Assembly (NCBI GenBank): GCA_022792945.1
Contig: JAAWBZ010000022.1
Coordinates: 22,438-86,437, forward strand
Length of the DNA: 64,000 nucleotides
From: Oscillospiraceae bacterium
GTDB lineage: Bacteria; Bacillota; Clostridia; Oscillospirales; Oscillospiraceae
Direction of reading: 5' to 3'
Of this stretch, positions 32,532-40,816 are shown one piece after another (within the stretch, counting starts at the first letter, position 1; each line of letters starts with the position of its first letter). Position numbers and translations under genes: made by a program. Below the pieces are notes generated by a model that saw only the letters and a program-made list of their open reading frames with translations, was not told where the DNA came from and did no database searches.

Positions 32532-33062
32532 ATGAAGAAAATGGGAATCGCGGCGGCGCTGCTGACGCTGCTGCTGTGCGCCTGCGGCGGGCAGGCGGCG
32601 GAGACCGCCTCCGGCGAGGCGGGCCACGCCTGGGACACGGCCTTGATGGTCCAGGGGACCCGGGTGAACGGGGAGACCTCCGTTGCGGACCTTCTCGCGC
32701 TGCTGGGCGGGGACTACGAGTACGCAGAGGCCATCTCCTGCGTCTACGACGGCATGGACAAAACCTATACCTATCCCGACGCCGTGGTCTACACCTACCC
32801 CGCGGAGGACGGCGAATGCCTGATGGAGCTGTACTGCACCGGCGGCGAGGTGGAGACGGCCCTGGGCGGCGTCACCTTCGGCGCGGCCCGGGAGGAGGTC
32901 ATTGCGGCCTTTGGCCAGAATTTCACCGAGTCCGGCAGCGTCCTGCGCTACGAGAACGACACGGCGCAGTCTGAGGACTACGAGCCGGACGCCGTCTATT
33001 TTGAGCTGACCGATGGCAAGGTTACGGCCATAGCCACGGTGGCGGAGCATCGGGCGGAATGA
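32532..33062 (+). CDS. Small lipoprotein, function unknown
   Basis: 176 residues. The signal peptide ends in LLLCACGG (lipobox). The mature part shows two related halves: VADLLALLGGDYEYAEAISCVYDGMDKTYTYPDAVVYTY and VTFGAAREEVIAAFGQNF...DAVYFELTDGKV. This layout recalls the SmpA/OmlA-like fold (short helix pair then beta hairpins, GAAREEVIAAFG), and its YDG...VVYTY pattern resembles the neighbouring IG-LY-AIGxP lipoproteins. The last 4 bases overlap the start of the next gene. Confidence 0.72.
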   Translation: MKKMGIAAALLTLLLCACGGQAAETASGEAGHAWDTALMVQGTRVNGETSVADLLALLGGDYEYAEAISCVYDGMDKTYTYPDAVVYTYPAEDGECLMELYCTGGEVETALGGVTFGAAREEVIAAFGQNFTESGSVLRYENDTAQSEDYEPDAVYFELTDGKVTAIATVAEHRAE

Positions 33063-33643
33063 GAAGGAAAAAAACGATTTTGGCAGCCCTCCTGGCCGCG
33101 GTGCTGGCGGTCCTGACCGCCTGCGGCCCCCGAATTTACGAGCCGGCGGGGGAGCCCACCGGCGTGGAGAGCCTGGACGCGGCGGTTTTGACCCTGCTCC
33201 AGGAGCTTTGCGACCCCAAGGCGGGTCTGGAGGAAAATCTTGGGATCGTCTACGATTGGGTCCGGGACGAGATCGCCTACCGGGCCGGGGCGGAGGACAC
33301 CTCCGGCGGCTTCACCGACGAATTGACCGCGGCGCTGGCCGAGGCCATGCTTTCCAAGCGCCGGGGCAACTGCGACGGCGAGGCGGCGCTGATGGCGGTG
33401 CTTCTGCGGCGCATGGGCTGCGAGAGCGTCGTGGTCCAGGGCACCTTCACCCGGGAGGACGGCCAGGAGGTGGACCACGCCTGGGTCATCGCCCGGGTGG
33501 GGGAGGTCTGCCGCCACTTTGACCCCCTCTACGAGCGCTACTACACCGAAAACGCGGACCGGAGCTGTTTTCTTGGAACCGACGCGGACTTTCTGACTAC
33601 CCACAGCTGGCAGCAGGCGGACTACCCCGCCTGCGCGGAATAA
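33059..33643 (+). CDS. Transglutaminase-like lipoprotein
   Basis: 194 residues. Lipobox LTAC at 19-22. A minimal transglutaminase-like core follows, with Cys105 in RRGNCDGEAALMAVLLRRMG, His140 in VDHAWVI and Asp155 in HFDPLY, so the catalytic triad is complete. It starts in the ATGA overlap with the previous lipoprotein gene. It is the second transglutaminase-like protein of the locus and lies directly before dltA, which suggests action at the same wall surface. Whether it crosslinks or cleaves amide bonds cannot be told from sequence. Confidence 0.82.
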   Translation: MRRKKTILAALLAAVLAVLTACGPRIYEPAGEPTGVESLDAAVLTLLQELCDPKAGLEENLGIVYDWVRDEIAYRAGAEDTSGGFTDELTAALAEAMLSKRRGNCDGEAALMAVLLRRMGCESVVVQGTFTREDGQEVDHAWVIARVGEVCRHFDPLYERYYTENADRSCFLGTDADFLTTHSWQQADYPACAE

Positions 33644-33655
33644 GGAGGAGACGCT

Positions 33656-35158
33656 TTGTTTCTGCTGGAACGTCTCAAAACATACGCGGGTACGGACCGG
33701 ACCGCCATTCTCTACGGCGGCGAAGTCCTGTCCTACGCCCGCCTGGACGCCTGGAGCGACGCCTTCGCGGCGTGGCTTCTGGCGCGCTTCGGCGAGGACC
33801 GGACGCCCATCCTGATCTACGGCCACAAGGAGCTGTCCATTCCCGCCTGCATGTTCGGCGCGCTGAAGAGCGGCCGGGGCTACGTGCCGGTGGACACCAC
33901 CTTCCCCCGGGAGCGGGTGGCACAGATCGTGGAGGCGGTGCGGCCCCGGGTGATCGTGGATTTCTGCGGCCTGGGCCTGGAGGCCCCGGCGGTGCTGGAC
34001 GGCATGGCTTTGACGGAGATTCTGGAGAGCGGCGGTACGGCGGACCGCGGGACCTGGATCACCCCGGGCCAGACGGCCTATATCCTGTTCACCTCCGGCT
34101 CCACCGGGCAGCCCAAGGGTGTGCAGATCACCGCCGGGAACATCGCCGCGTTCAGCCGGGGCGTGGACAGCCTCCTGCGGTGCGAAGGGGAGGGGGGGAC
34201 CTTCCTCAACGCCATCTCCTACTCCTTCGACGTCTCGGTCTGCGCCCTCTACTACGCCCTCTCCCGGGGCATGACCCTTTATACCGTGGACCGCGCGGCC
34301 CTCAATGACGCCAGGTCGCTTTTTGCCGCCCTGGCGGCGTCAGGGATCGACATCTGGGTTTCCACGCCGTCTCTTGGCGAGCTCTGCCTCCAGTCCGAGC
34401 AGTTTGACCGGGGGCTTTTGCCGCGGGTGCAGAAGTTCATTTTCTGCGGCGAGGTGATGACCAGCAAGCTGGGCCGCGAGGTCCGCCGCCGCTTCCCCGG
34501 TGCGCGGGTCTATAACGCCTACGGCCCTACCGAGACTACGGTCCTGGTGACGGCGGTGGAAGCCACCGATGCCCTGTGCGCCGCCGGGGAGACCGTCCCC
34601 ATCGGCTACGGCTTCGGGAACCTCACCTGCCAGATCGCGGACCCTGAGACCGGAGCGCTCCTGCCCGACGGGCAGCAGGGTGAGCTGCGGATTCTGGGGG
34701 AGTGCGTCAGTCCCGGCTACCTGGGCGACCCGGAACGGACTGCCCGGTCGTTCTTCGAGCGGGACGGCGTCCGGGGCTACCGTACCGGCGACCTGTGTAG
34801 CCGCGAGAACGGCATGATCTACTACTACGGCCGCCTGGACGGTCAGGTGAAGCTCAACGGCTTCCGGGTGGAGCTGGAGGATGTGGAGCGGAACCTCACC
34901 AAAGTGCCCAACATTGCCCGCGCAGCGGTGGTGCCGGAGTACCGCGGCGCGCTGGTCCAGGGCCTGACGGCCTACGTTCTCCTGGAGGCCCCCGATGGCC
35001 TGGGCTCCCTCCAGCGGGCGAAGAGGATCAAGGAGGCCCTGGGGGCCCTGGTGCCCTCGTACATGGTGCCGCGGAAGATTGTGGCGGTGGACGCTTTCCC
35101 GCTGAACACCAACGGCAAGGTGGACAAAAAGGCGCTCTCCGCCGGAGGGAAGCCATGA
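33656..35158 (+). CDS. dltA: D-alanine--D-alanyl carrier protein ligase (DltA-like adenylation enzyme)
   Basis: 500 residues. Adenylation-domain motifs run in order: TAYILFTSGSTGQPKGVQIT (A3), YNAYGPTETTVLVT (A5), GYRTGDLCSR (A7), LNGFRVELEDVE (A8) and NTNGKVDKKAL (A10 lysine). Length and gene order match DltA, which activates D-alanine and loads it on the DltC carrier. TTG 33656 has AAGGAGGAG upstream. It overlaps dltB by 4 bases. Amino-acid specificity is inferred from context, since the residues of the binding pocket were not compared. Confidence 0.88.
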   Translation: MFLLERLKTYAGTDRTAILYGGEVLSYARLDAWSDAFAAWLLARFGEDRTPILIYGHKELSIPACMFGALKSGRGYVPVDTTFPRERVAQIVEAVRPRVIVDFCGLGLEAPAVLDGMALTEILESGGTADRGTWITPGQTAYILFTSGSTGQPKGVQITAGNIAAFSRGVDSLLRCEGEGGTFLNAISYSFDVSVCALYYALSRGMTLYTVDRAALNDARSLFAALAASGIDIWVSTPSLGELCLQSEQFDRGLLPRVQKFIFCGEVMTSKLGREVRRRFPGARVYNAYGPTETTVLVTAVEATDALCAAGETVPIGYGFGNLTCQIADPETGALLPDGQQGELRILGECVSPGYLGDPERTARSFFERDGVRGYRTGDLCSRENGMIYYYGRLDGQVKLNGFRVELEDVERNLTKVPNIARAAVVPEYRGALVQGLTAYVLLEAPDGLGSLQRAKRIKEALGALVPSYMVPRKIVAVDAFPLNTNGKVDKKALSAGGKP

Positions 35159-36294
35159 CACCCTTCGGCGGCCTGGCCTTTTTCTGCGTGCTGGCGGCAG
35201 CGCTGGTCCCGGCGGTCATTCTGGGCCTCCTGGGCAGGTCACTGCGGGGCTATGGCCTCGTAGCCACCCTTGCGCTGCTCCTGGCGGTGTTCGACGGCTG
35301 GGCGGCGAAGCTCACGCTGCTTGGCTTCTGGGCGCTGCAAACGGCCCTCTGCTGGGGCTGTGCCCGGCTGTGCCGGCGGTATGCCCAGCGATGGCTACTG
35401 TGGATTTTCCTCCTGGCGTCCCTGACGCCCCTGATTTTGACCAAGCTCTCCGGCGTCCTGCCAAACCTGCGGGTCCCGGGGCTTCTGGGAGTCAGCTATA
35501 TGACCTTCCGGGCGGTGCAGGTGCTGCTGGACACCTGCGACGGCCACCTGGAATCTGTCAATCTGCTGGATTTCAGCTATTTTCTCCTGTTCGCCCCCAG
35601 CATTTCCTCCGGCCCGCTGGACCGCTACCGCCGGTTCACCAAGGACCTCCACACGCCCCCGGGCAGGGAGGCCTACGCTGATCTTCTGCGGGACGGCGTG
35701 TGGAAGCTGATGACCGGCGCGCTGTATAATTTTGTGCTGGGCGGCCTCATCTGGGACCTCTGGGTGGCGAAGCTGCCGGAGCATGGCTTTTGGGCGACCC
35801 TCAGCTATTTCTACGGTTATACCTTCTTCATGTTCTTCAACTTCGCCGGCTACAGCCGCATGGCGGTGGGGACGGCGTACCTCCTGGGCATCCGGATGCC
35901 GGACAATTTCGACCGGCCCTTCCTGGGGGTGGACCTGAAGGACCTCTGGGCCCGGTGGCACATTTCGCTCTCCACGTGGCTGCGGGACTATGTGTACACC
36001 CGCTTCTGCATGGCGGCGCTGCGGAAAAAGTGGTTCAGGGGACGGCGCACCAGCTCGTATGTGGGGTATTTCCTCACCATGCTGCTCATGGGCCTCTGGC
36101 ACGGCCTGACGCCGGGCTACCTGGTCTACGGCGCATACCACGGCCTGCTCATGAGCGCCAACGAGGTGCTGGACACCAGGTGGAAGCGGTTCAAAACCAT
36201 CAAAAAAGGCCGTTGGAGCCGGTGGGGGATGCGTCTGATTACCTTCCACCTGTTCGCGTTCGGCCTGCTGATTTTCTCCGGACGGCTGTTATAA
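35155..36294 (+). CDS. dltB: MBOAT transporter/acyltransferase DltB
   Basis: 379 residues with about ten membrane helices. MBOAT features: FAPSISSGPLDRYRRF, FFNFAGYSRMAVGTAYLLGI, DLWARWHISLSTWLRDYVY and the catalytic-His block LLMGLWHGLTPGYLVYGAYHG. DltB passes D-alanyl groups from DltC across the membrane toward DltD for teichoic-acid D-alanylation. ATG overlaps the dltA stop (ATGA). The pairing with a DltX-like peptide encoded after dltD strengthens the call. Confidence 0.9.
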   Translation: MTPFGGLAFFCVLAAALVPAVILGLLGRSLRGYGLVATLALLLAVFDGWAAKLTLLGFWALQTALCWGCARLCRRYAQRWLLWIFLLASLTPLILTKLSGVLPNLRVPGLLGVSYMTFRAVQVLLDTCDGHLESVNLLDFSYFLLFAPSISSGPLDRYRRFTKDLHTPPGREAYADLLRDGVWKLMTGALYNFVLGGLIWDLWVAKLPEHGFWATLSYFYGYTFFMFFNFAGYSRMAVGTAYLLGIRMPDNFDRPFLGVDLKDLWARWHISLSTWLRDYVYTRFCMAALRKKWFRGRRTSSYVGYFLTMLLMGLWHGLTPGYLVYGAYHGLLMSANEVLDTRWKRFKTIKKGRWSRWGMRLITFHLFAFGLLIFSGRLL

Positions 36295-36320
36295 GGCCCC
36301 GGGGATTTGGAGGGATTTTT

Positions 36321-36545
36321 ATGACAGAAAAGATCATCGCGCTGCTCCTGGACATCTGCGGCGCGGACGAGGGCGAGATCCAGCCGGACACCGAGCTTTT
36401 TGAGGAGGGCATTCTGGACTCCTTCGGCCTGGTGCAGCTGCTGGTGGAGATGGAGGGGCAGCTGGGCGTGAGCCTGGACCCGGCGGCGCTGGAGCGCAGC
36501 GCCATCTCCACTCCAGCCAAGCTGGCCGCGGCGGCGCAGGCGTGA
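36321..36545 (+). CDS. dltC: D-alanyl carrier protein DltC
   Basis: 74 residues, the usual length. The phosphopantetheine site is Ser34 in EEGILDSFGLVQLLVEME, and the rest is an acidic four-helix carrier protein. Preceded by GGAGGG. The final GTGA overlaps the dltD start. Confidence 0.9.
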   Translation: MTEKIIALLLDICGADEGEIQPDTELFEEGILDSFGLVQLLVEMEGQLGVSLDPAALERSAISTPAKLAAAAQA

Positions 36546-37726
36546 GGCGGAAGCTATTTGCGGCGCTGGCGGCGGTTCTGGCGGCAGTGCTGGTGCTGCT
36601 GGCCGTCCCACTGGGGCTGCGGCTGGCCATGCCGGCCTATCCCGCCGCCCTGGCCGCGGACAACGCTGCGGAGAAGATCACCGGCACGTATCTGGTCTCC
36701 CAGGCGGCGCAGGCGGACCACAGCCTCCTGGTTTTCGGCTCCAGCGAGCTGGGGACCACGGACATCTGCACCCACCCCGTCAATTTCTTCCGGGGCAGCG
36801 GCCTGCGGGTGGATCTGGTGGGCCGCGGTTCCTGCCAGTCGCTGATCCACGCCCTGGCCGTGGGCGCGCAGGGGGAGAACCTGCGGGGGCGGCAGGTGGT
36901 GCTGATCACCGCGCCGCAGTCCTATGTGTCCGGCGGCATCGCCAGCGACCTCTTTATGGCCAATTACTCCCAGCAGCAGCTGCTGGACATCCTGGCTGAC
37001 GGTCAGGTGCCGGATGCCATCAAAACATACCTCTCCCGCCGGGTGCAGGACCTCTTCGCCCGGTACGAGGCTGACGCCGGCGCGGCCCCCCAGGCCCACA
37101 CCGCCGGGGACGTCCTCAGCGCCGCCTGGGCCTCCGGCGCGCCTGTCTGGTATCTGGCCCCTTACGCGGGCCTGACGCGCTGCCTCCTGGACGCCAAGGA
37201 TCTGGCATCTTCGCGGCGGCTGATGGCCCAGTATCCGGCGTCGGCGGCGGAGCCGCTGGACCTGCGCTTTGACTGGCAGGCCGAGGAGGCCGCGGCCCTG
37301 GCGCAGGCGGCGGAGATGGCGACCAACAACGACTTTTATATGCAGGACGGCTACTACAGCACCTACATCGGCGCGAAGCTGCGCCAGCAGGCGGGGAAGG
37401 ATGCGGCGGAGAGCTACGCGGAGTCCCCAGAGTACGACGATCTCCGCTGCCTTCTGGACCTGTGCGCCCTGCGGGAGGTGGAGGTGCTGTTCGTCCACGT
37501 GCCCATGCACGGCAGCTGGAACGATTACACCGGCTTCGATGCGGCGCGGCGGGCGGAATACTACGGGAAGGTCCGGGCAATCGTGGAAAATTATGGGAAC
37601 GTCACGCTGCTGGACCTGACAAAAAACGAGTACGAACCCTATTTTCTCTGTGATACAATGCACTTAGGCTGGAAGGGGTGGCTGGCGGTTGACCGGGCGA
37701 TTGTGGAATTTTATCAACCGGATTGA
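36542..37726 (+). CDS. dltD: DltD, D-alanyl transfer protein
   Basis: 394 residues. One N-terminal membrane helix (about 5-30) precedes an extracytoplasmic SGNH-like domain: nucleophile Ser in LLVFGSSELGT, and the Asp/His pair in FLCDTMHLGWKGWLAVD near the C-terminus. DltD acts outside the membrane in moving D-alanine to teichoic acid. The GTG start overlaps the dltC stop. The 3' end contains the start of a further overlapping gene (dltX-like) in another frame. Confidence 0.9.
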   Translation: MRRKLFAALAAVLAAVLVLLAVPLGLRLAMPAYPAALAADNAAEKITGTYLVSQAAQADHSLLVFGSSELGTTDICTHPVNFFRGSGLRVDLVGRGSCQSLIHALAVGAQGENLRGRQVVLITAPQSYVSGGIASDLFMANYSQQQLLDILADGQVPDAIKTYLSRRVQDLFARYEADAGAAPQAHTAGDVLSAAWASGAPVWYLAPYAGLTRCLLDAKDLASSRRLMAQYPASAAEPLDLRFDWQAEEAAALAQAAEMATNNDFYMQDGYYSTYIGAKLRQQAGKDAAESYAESPEYDDLRCLLDLCALREVEVLFVHVPMHGSWNDYTGFDAARRAEYYGKVRAIVENYGNVTLLDLTKNEYEPYFLCDTMHLGWKGWLAVDRAIVEFYQPD

Positions 37727-37850
37727 GCGGAATTTCCGGGAGAGGCCCGCGTGGCGGGCGCTGGCCTACGCGGCCATCACGGCGGCGCTGCTGCTGACGT
37801 GGCTGTTCACCGACGGCGCGGCAACGGACTTCGTCTACAGCGAATTTTAA
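37701..37850 (+). CDS. dltX: DltX-like single-helix micro-protein
   Basis: A 49-residue frame overlapping the last 26 bases of dltD. It has a basic N-terminus (FINRIERNFRERPAW), one membrane helix (about residues 21-36, LAYAAITAALLLTWLF) and ends FVYSEF. Known DltX proteins are about 50 residues, have one helix and end in a conserved F-I/L-Y-N-E-F-like motif that works with DltB. Start TTG 37701 is uncertain; TTG 37689 lies 11 bases after GGAAGGGG and would add MTGR. dltX usually precedes dltA, so its position at the end of the operon is unusual. Confidence 0.78.
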   Translation: MWNFINRIERNFRERPAWRALAYAAITAALLLTWLFTDGAATDFVYSEF

Positions 37851-37866
37851 ACGGTTGGGATGATTT

Positions 37867-38487
37867 ATGGAGAAAAACGAGAAATGGCTGCAATGGGCGG
37901 TGGAGCTGCAAAGCATTGCGCAAGCTGGTTTATTTTTTGAAAAAAATCCGTTTCAGATGGAAAGATACGAGCGCATCCGGGAAATATCGGCGGAAATGCT
38001 CAGCTGTCAGTCGGAGATTCCCCTGGAGAAGGTAAAGGACATATTTTGCAGCGACGTGGGATATCAAACGCCGAAAATTGACACGCGCGCGGCGATCTTC
38101 CGCGATGGAAAGATACTGCTGGTGCATGAAGCCAATGACACGTGGTCCCTGCCGGGCGGCTGGGTGGATGTGCATATTTCCGTGGAGGAAAATACGATCA
38201 AGGAAGTGAAGGAGGAAGCGGGACTGGATGTTTGCGTGAAACGGATCATCGCGGTTCAGGACCGGGAAAAGCACAATCTGCCAATTTATGCCTATAAAGT
38301 GTGTAAAATCTTTATGCAATGTGAGGTCATAGGCGGTGAATTCGTCCCGAATCTGGAAACGACCGGTTTTGATTATTTTGGAGTGGATGAGCTGCCCTGT
38401 CTTGCGGAAGAAAAAAATAATCGGGAACAGATCGAAATGTGCTTCCGGGCCATGCGCGCCGAAGCCTGGGAAGCCCTGTTTGATTAA
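37867..38487 (+). CDS. NUDIX hydrolase
   Basis: 206 residues. An N-terminal helical extension (1-65) precedes a Nudix domain. The Nudix box at ~97-119 reads GWVDVHISVEENTIKEVKEEAGL: the EExG core is kept, the early Glu is Ile and Arg is Lys, a variant common in YjhB-type enzymes that hydrolyse nucleoside diphosphate derivatives such as ADP-ribose. Codon use is clearly richer in A/T than in the neighbours (GAAAAT, AAAATT), suggesting recent acquisition. It is 16 bases after dltX but may not belong functionally to the dlt operon. Confidence 0.84.
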   Translation: MEKNEKWLQWAVELQSIAQAGLFFEKNPFQMERYERIREISAEMLSCQSEIPLEKVKDIFCSDVGYQTPKIDTRAAIFRDGKILLVHEANDTWSLPGGWVDVHISVEENTIKEVKEEAGLDVCVKRIIAVQDREKHNLPIYAYKVCKIFMQCEVIGGEFVPNLETTGFDYFGVDELPCLAEEKNNREQIEMCFRAMRAEAWEALFD

Positions 38488-38513
38488 GGGGCGCGCAGCG
38501 CAATCCAGTTTTT

Positions 38514-38579
38514 GCCCGCCTTTTTACAAAAAGGCGGCGGGCCCAGGGCAGCGCCCTGGTGGGTTTGGGCGAAGCCCAA
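38514..38579. repeat. Three tandem hairpins (REP-like module)
   Basis: Three consecutive stems: GCCTTTTT/AAAAAGGC (38518-38535) inside an outer GCCCGCC pairing, CCAGGGC/GCCCTGG (38543-38559) and TTGGGC/GCCCAA (38565-38579). It lies between the NUDIX and lipoprotein genes and looks like an extragenic palindromic repeat; the first stem could also terminate transcription. Confidence 0.6.
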
Positions 38580-38611
38580 TTAAAAAAATCGCAAAAACAG
38601 AGGTATCTAAC

Positions 38612-38911
38612 ATGAAAAGATTCAGTGCCATCCTGCTGACCGCCGTCCTCATCCTGGCCCTCGCCGCCTGCGGCGGGGACGCGCCCAAGGACCTGACTCC
38701 CGAGGAGCGGCTGGAGGCGGCCCAGGGCCTCATCGGGGAGGATGTGGAGAAGCTCTACGACGCCATTGGCCGGCCGGACGGGAGCAGCTACGCCTCGTCC
38801 TGCATCGGCGACGGCGAGGACGGGGAGCTGAGCTACGACGGCTTCCACGTCTATACCTACCGCGCGCCCGACGGCGCGGAGAGCGTACAGGATGTGCTGC
38901 CCCTGCCGTGA
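38612..38911 (+). CDS. Small lipoprotein with IG-LY-AIGxP domain
   Basis: 99 residues. Lipobox LALAACGG. The mature part is one copy of the domain at the C-terminus of the 31945-32529 product: LIGEDVEKLYDAIGRPDGSS, SCIGDGEDGELSYDGFHVYTY, then an acidic tail. The ribosome site is weak (AGAGGT). Function unknown; the repeated presence of the domain in this locus suggests a shared partner. Confidence 0.75.
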   Translation: MKRFSAILLTAVLILALAACGGDAPKDLTPEERLEAAQGLIGEDVEKLYDAIGRPDGSSYASSCIGDGEDGELSYDGFHVYTYRAPDGAESVQDVLPLP

Positions 38912-38947
38912 GGCAGGGCGCGGCCCGGATGTGAAAGGAGCGGACCT

Positions 38948-40153
38948 ATGCGGCGAATGCGAATGATCTTCCTGGGGGCGCTGCTGGCGTGCCTGCTGGC
39001 GGCCCCGGCCCACGCCACGCAGCTGACCGACGCCATGTTAAAGGAGGTCAGCCTCCCGGTGCTGTTCGGCGGCGACACGTTCACGGTGGAGGATACCGAG
39101 TTCCACCGGATTCTCATCCCGGCCTATGTTCGGGAGCGCTATGCCCAGGGGACAGGCCCCGTGGAGGGTGTTGTGGACCCCCTGGTGGAGCAGGTGAAAA
39201 AGACCCTCAACTCCGATGAGATCTACCCCAAAAATGAGTTTGTCACCTATACCCAGGTGCGCCACGAGGTGGTGTCCTACTTTGACAGCCACCTGGCGCT
39301 GTTCCTGAAAACCGTCTATACCTTCTGCGGCATGGAGGACAAAACTCCCTGCCTCGACGAGCTGACGCTCTTTATCCTGGACCAGCTGCCGGCCCTGACG
39401 CCCCAGATGCGCAACGATATCGAGGTCCTCTATAAGTATAACATGACCATCGGCGGCACCCAGGGCACCATCGCCCGGGACGGCGCGGCCGACGGGCTGT
39501 ACTACTTCGCCCAGACCGACCCGGACTGGGCCGAGCTGATCTTTGAGTTCGAGGGCAACGGCGCGACGCTGAAGGACCGCGGCTGCGGCTGCGCTTGCGC
39601 GGCCATGGTGTTTTCCACCTATCACAAGGTGGAGATTACCCCCAAATGGATGCGCACCTACGCCCTAGCCGGCGACTGGCCCGTGAGCTACGGCCTGCCC
39701 AACGAGTATTTCCAGGGCATCGCCCGCCAGTATACCTACCTGGAGACCGAGCGCTACGGCACCGTCCTCAACGACCCCACCATCGTCCCCAAGGCGCAGC
39801 TGGACATGGAGCAGCTGGCCCGGCAGATCGGGGAGGAGGGCTATATGGCCATCATTCACGTGGTGGCCGGCGCGTTTACCGGGCAGGAGCACTATATGGT
39901 CCTGGCCGACTATGAGGAGATCGACGGCGTGGGCTATTTCCTGGTGGCCGACCCCTATATCCAGCCCAGCCGCTACCGCAATACCGACCAGATGCGCGAC
40001 GTCCCGGGGGATAACCAGGGCCTGGTGTACGCCGCCTCGTCCCTGCTGTACCGGGACTGCAAGTCGGTGATTCTCTTCTCCCAGGACCGCAACGACTTCC
40101 CCCTGAGCTGCAAGACCGAGCGCGCCGAGCGCGTGGACCGGCTGGCGGAGTGA
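38948..40153 (+). CDS. Secreted C39-type papain-fold peptidase-like protein
   Basis: 401 residues. Signal peptide (1-23, ending AHA). An N-terminal helical region (~25-195) of unknown type leads to a peptidase_C39-like domain with Cys213 in LKDRGCGCACAAMVF, His315 in GQEHYMVLADYEE and Asp335 in LVADPY, which could form a Cys-His-Asp triad. It is not fused to an ABC transporter, so it is not a bacteriocin exporter. It probably processes or modifies surface proteins in the company of the transglutaminase-like proteins (inference). GAAAGGAG precedes the ATG. Confidence 0.8.
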   Translation: MRRMRMIFLGALLACLLAAPAHATQLTDAMLKEVSLPVLFGGDTFTVEDTEFHRILIPAYVRERYAQGTGPVEGVVDPLVEQVKKTLNSDEIYPKNEFVTYTQVRHEVVSYFDSHLALFLKTVYTFCGMEDKTPCLDELTLFILDQLPALTPQMRNDIEVLYKYNMTIGGTQGTIARDGAADGLYYFAQTDPDWAELIFEFEGNGATLKDRGCGCACAAMVFSTYHKVEITPKWMRTYALAGDWPVSYGLPNEYFQGIARQYTYLETERYGTVLNDPTIVPKAQLDMEQLARQIGEEGYMAIIHVVAGAFTGQEHYMVLADYEEIDGVGYFLVADPYIQPSRYRNTDQMRDVPGDNQGLVYAASSLLYRDCKSVILFSQDRNDFPLSCKTERAERVDRLAE

Positions 40154-40164
40154 GGAGGACGCTT

Positions 40165-40815
40165 ATGAAAGAAAAATCGACATTTTTGAAGATCCTGCCC
40201 TACCTCCTGGTGGTGCTGGTGATCATGGTGTTTGCGGTGGTGCTGTTTTTGTTCCTCCGCCCGGGGGACGCCGCTGACGCCCCGCCGCCCCAGACGGACG
40301 CCAGCGAGACTGTGACGCCGCCCCCCGCCCAGGGCGACGCCCCTCCGGCCCCCATTCAGACCCCCGACGACGCCTCCGTCACCGCCGCCACCACCTATGC
40401 CTACGGCGCGCTGCGCCTGGATATGCCCGGCGAGCTCCTGCTGGAGGAAAACCGCGATAAGACCCGCGTCACCGTCCGCCTGGACACCGAGACGCTGCCC
40501 CGCCTGGACGGCCAGCAGCTCCAGGCCAAGCAGCCAACGGACGAGGAGTACCTCCGCCTGGCTGCGGGCCTGCTGCAGGCGTATTACGCCGACCCGCCGG
40601 AGACCGCCGGCATCACCGTCACCCCCCAAGCGGACCTACCCCACGCCTACGCCGTGGAGACCTCGGCCCGGGGCGAGACGCCGGCCATGACGGCCCGGGT
40701 GCGGTTTTTGCAGACAGGGAACGAGCTGTGGTATCTGATCCTCCTCAGCCCCGCGGGGGAGGACCCCGGCGCGGCCCTGACCAGCGTCTTTGAGACGGCG
40801 CGGATGGAGGGCTGA
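40165..40815 (+). CDS. Membrane-anchored protein with Pro-rich linker, function unknown
   Basis: 216 residues. A single N-terminal membrane helix (about 9-31, ILPYLLVVLVIMVFAVVLFL) is followed by a Pro/Ala/Asp-rich spacer (35-75) and a compact alpha/beta domain (~78-216: LRLDMPGELLLEENRDKTRVTV, ARVRFLQTGNELWYLILLSP). It starts 11 bases after the peptidase gene (GGAGG upstream) and ends 1 base before the next gene. Not recognised as a known family. Confidence 0.7.
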   Translation: MKEKSTFLKILPYLLVVLVIMVFAVVLFLFLRPGDAADAPPPQTDASETVTPPPAQGDAPPAPIQTPDDASVTAATTYAYGALRLDMPGELLLEENRDKTRVTVRLDTETLPRLDGQQLQAKQPTDEEYLRLAAGLLQAYYADPPETAGITVTPQADLPHAYAVETSARGETPAMTARVRFLQTGNELWYLILLSPAGEDPGAALTSVFETARMEG

Positions 40816-40816
40816 G

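Noticed and set aside
33656..37850. Nonribosomal peptide synthesis cluster (adenylation enzyme plus carrier protein)
   Set aside because: The adenylation enzyme is followed by MBOAT, carrier, SGNH protein and a DltX-like peptide in the order of dltABCD; there are no condensation or thioesterase domains.
38948..40153. Bacteriocin-processing ABC exporter (C39 peptidase)
   Set aside because: The protein has a signal peptide and no ABC or membrane domains, and no double-glycine leader peptide gene is nearby. Only the papain-like fold is shared.
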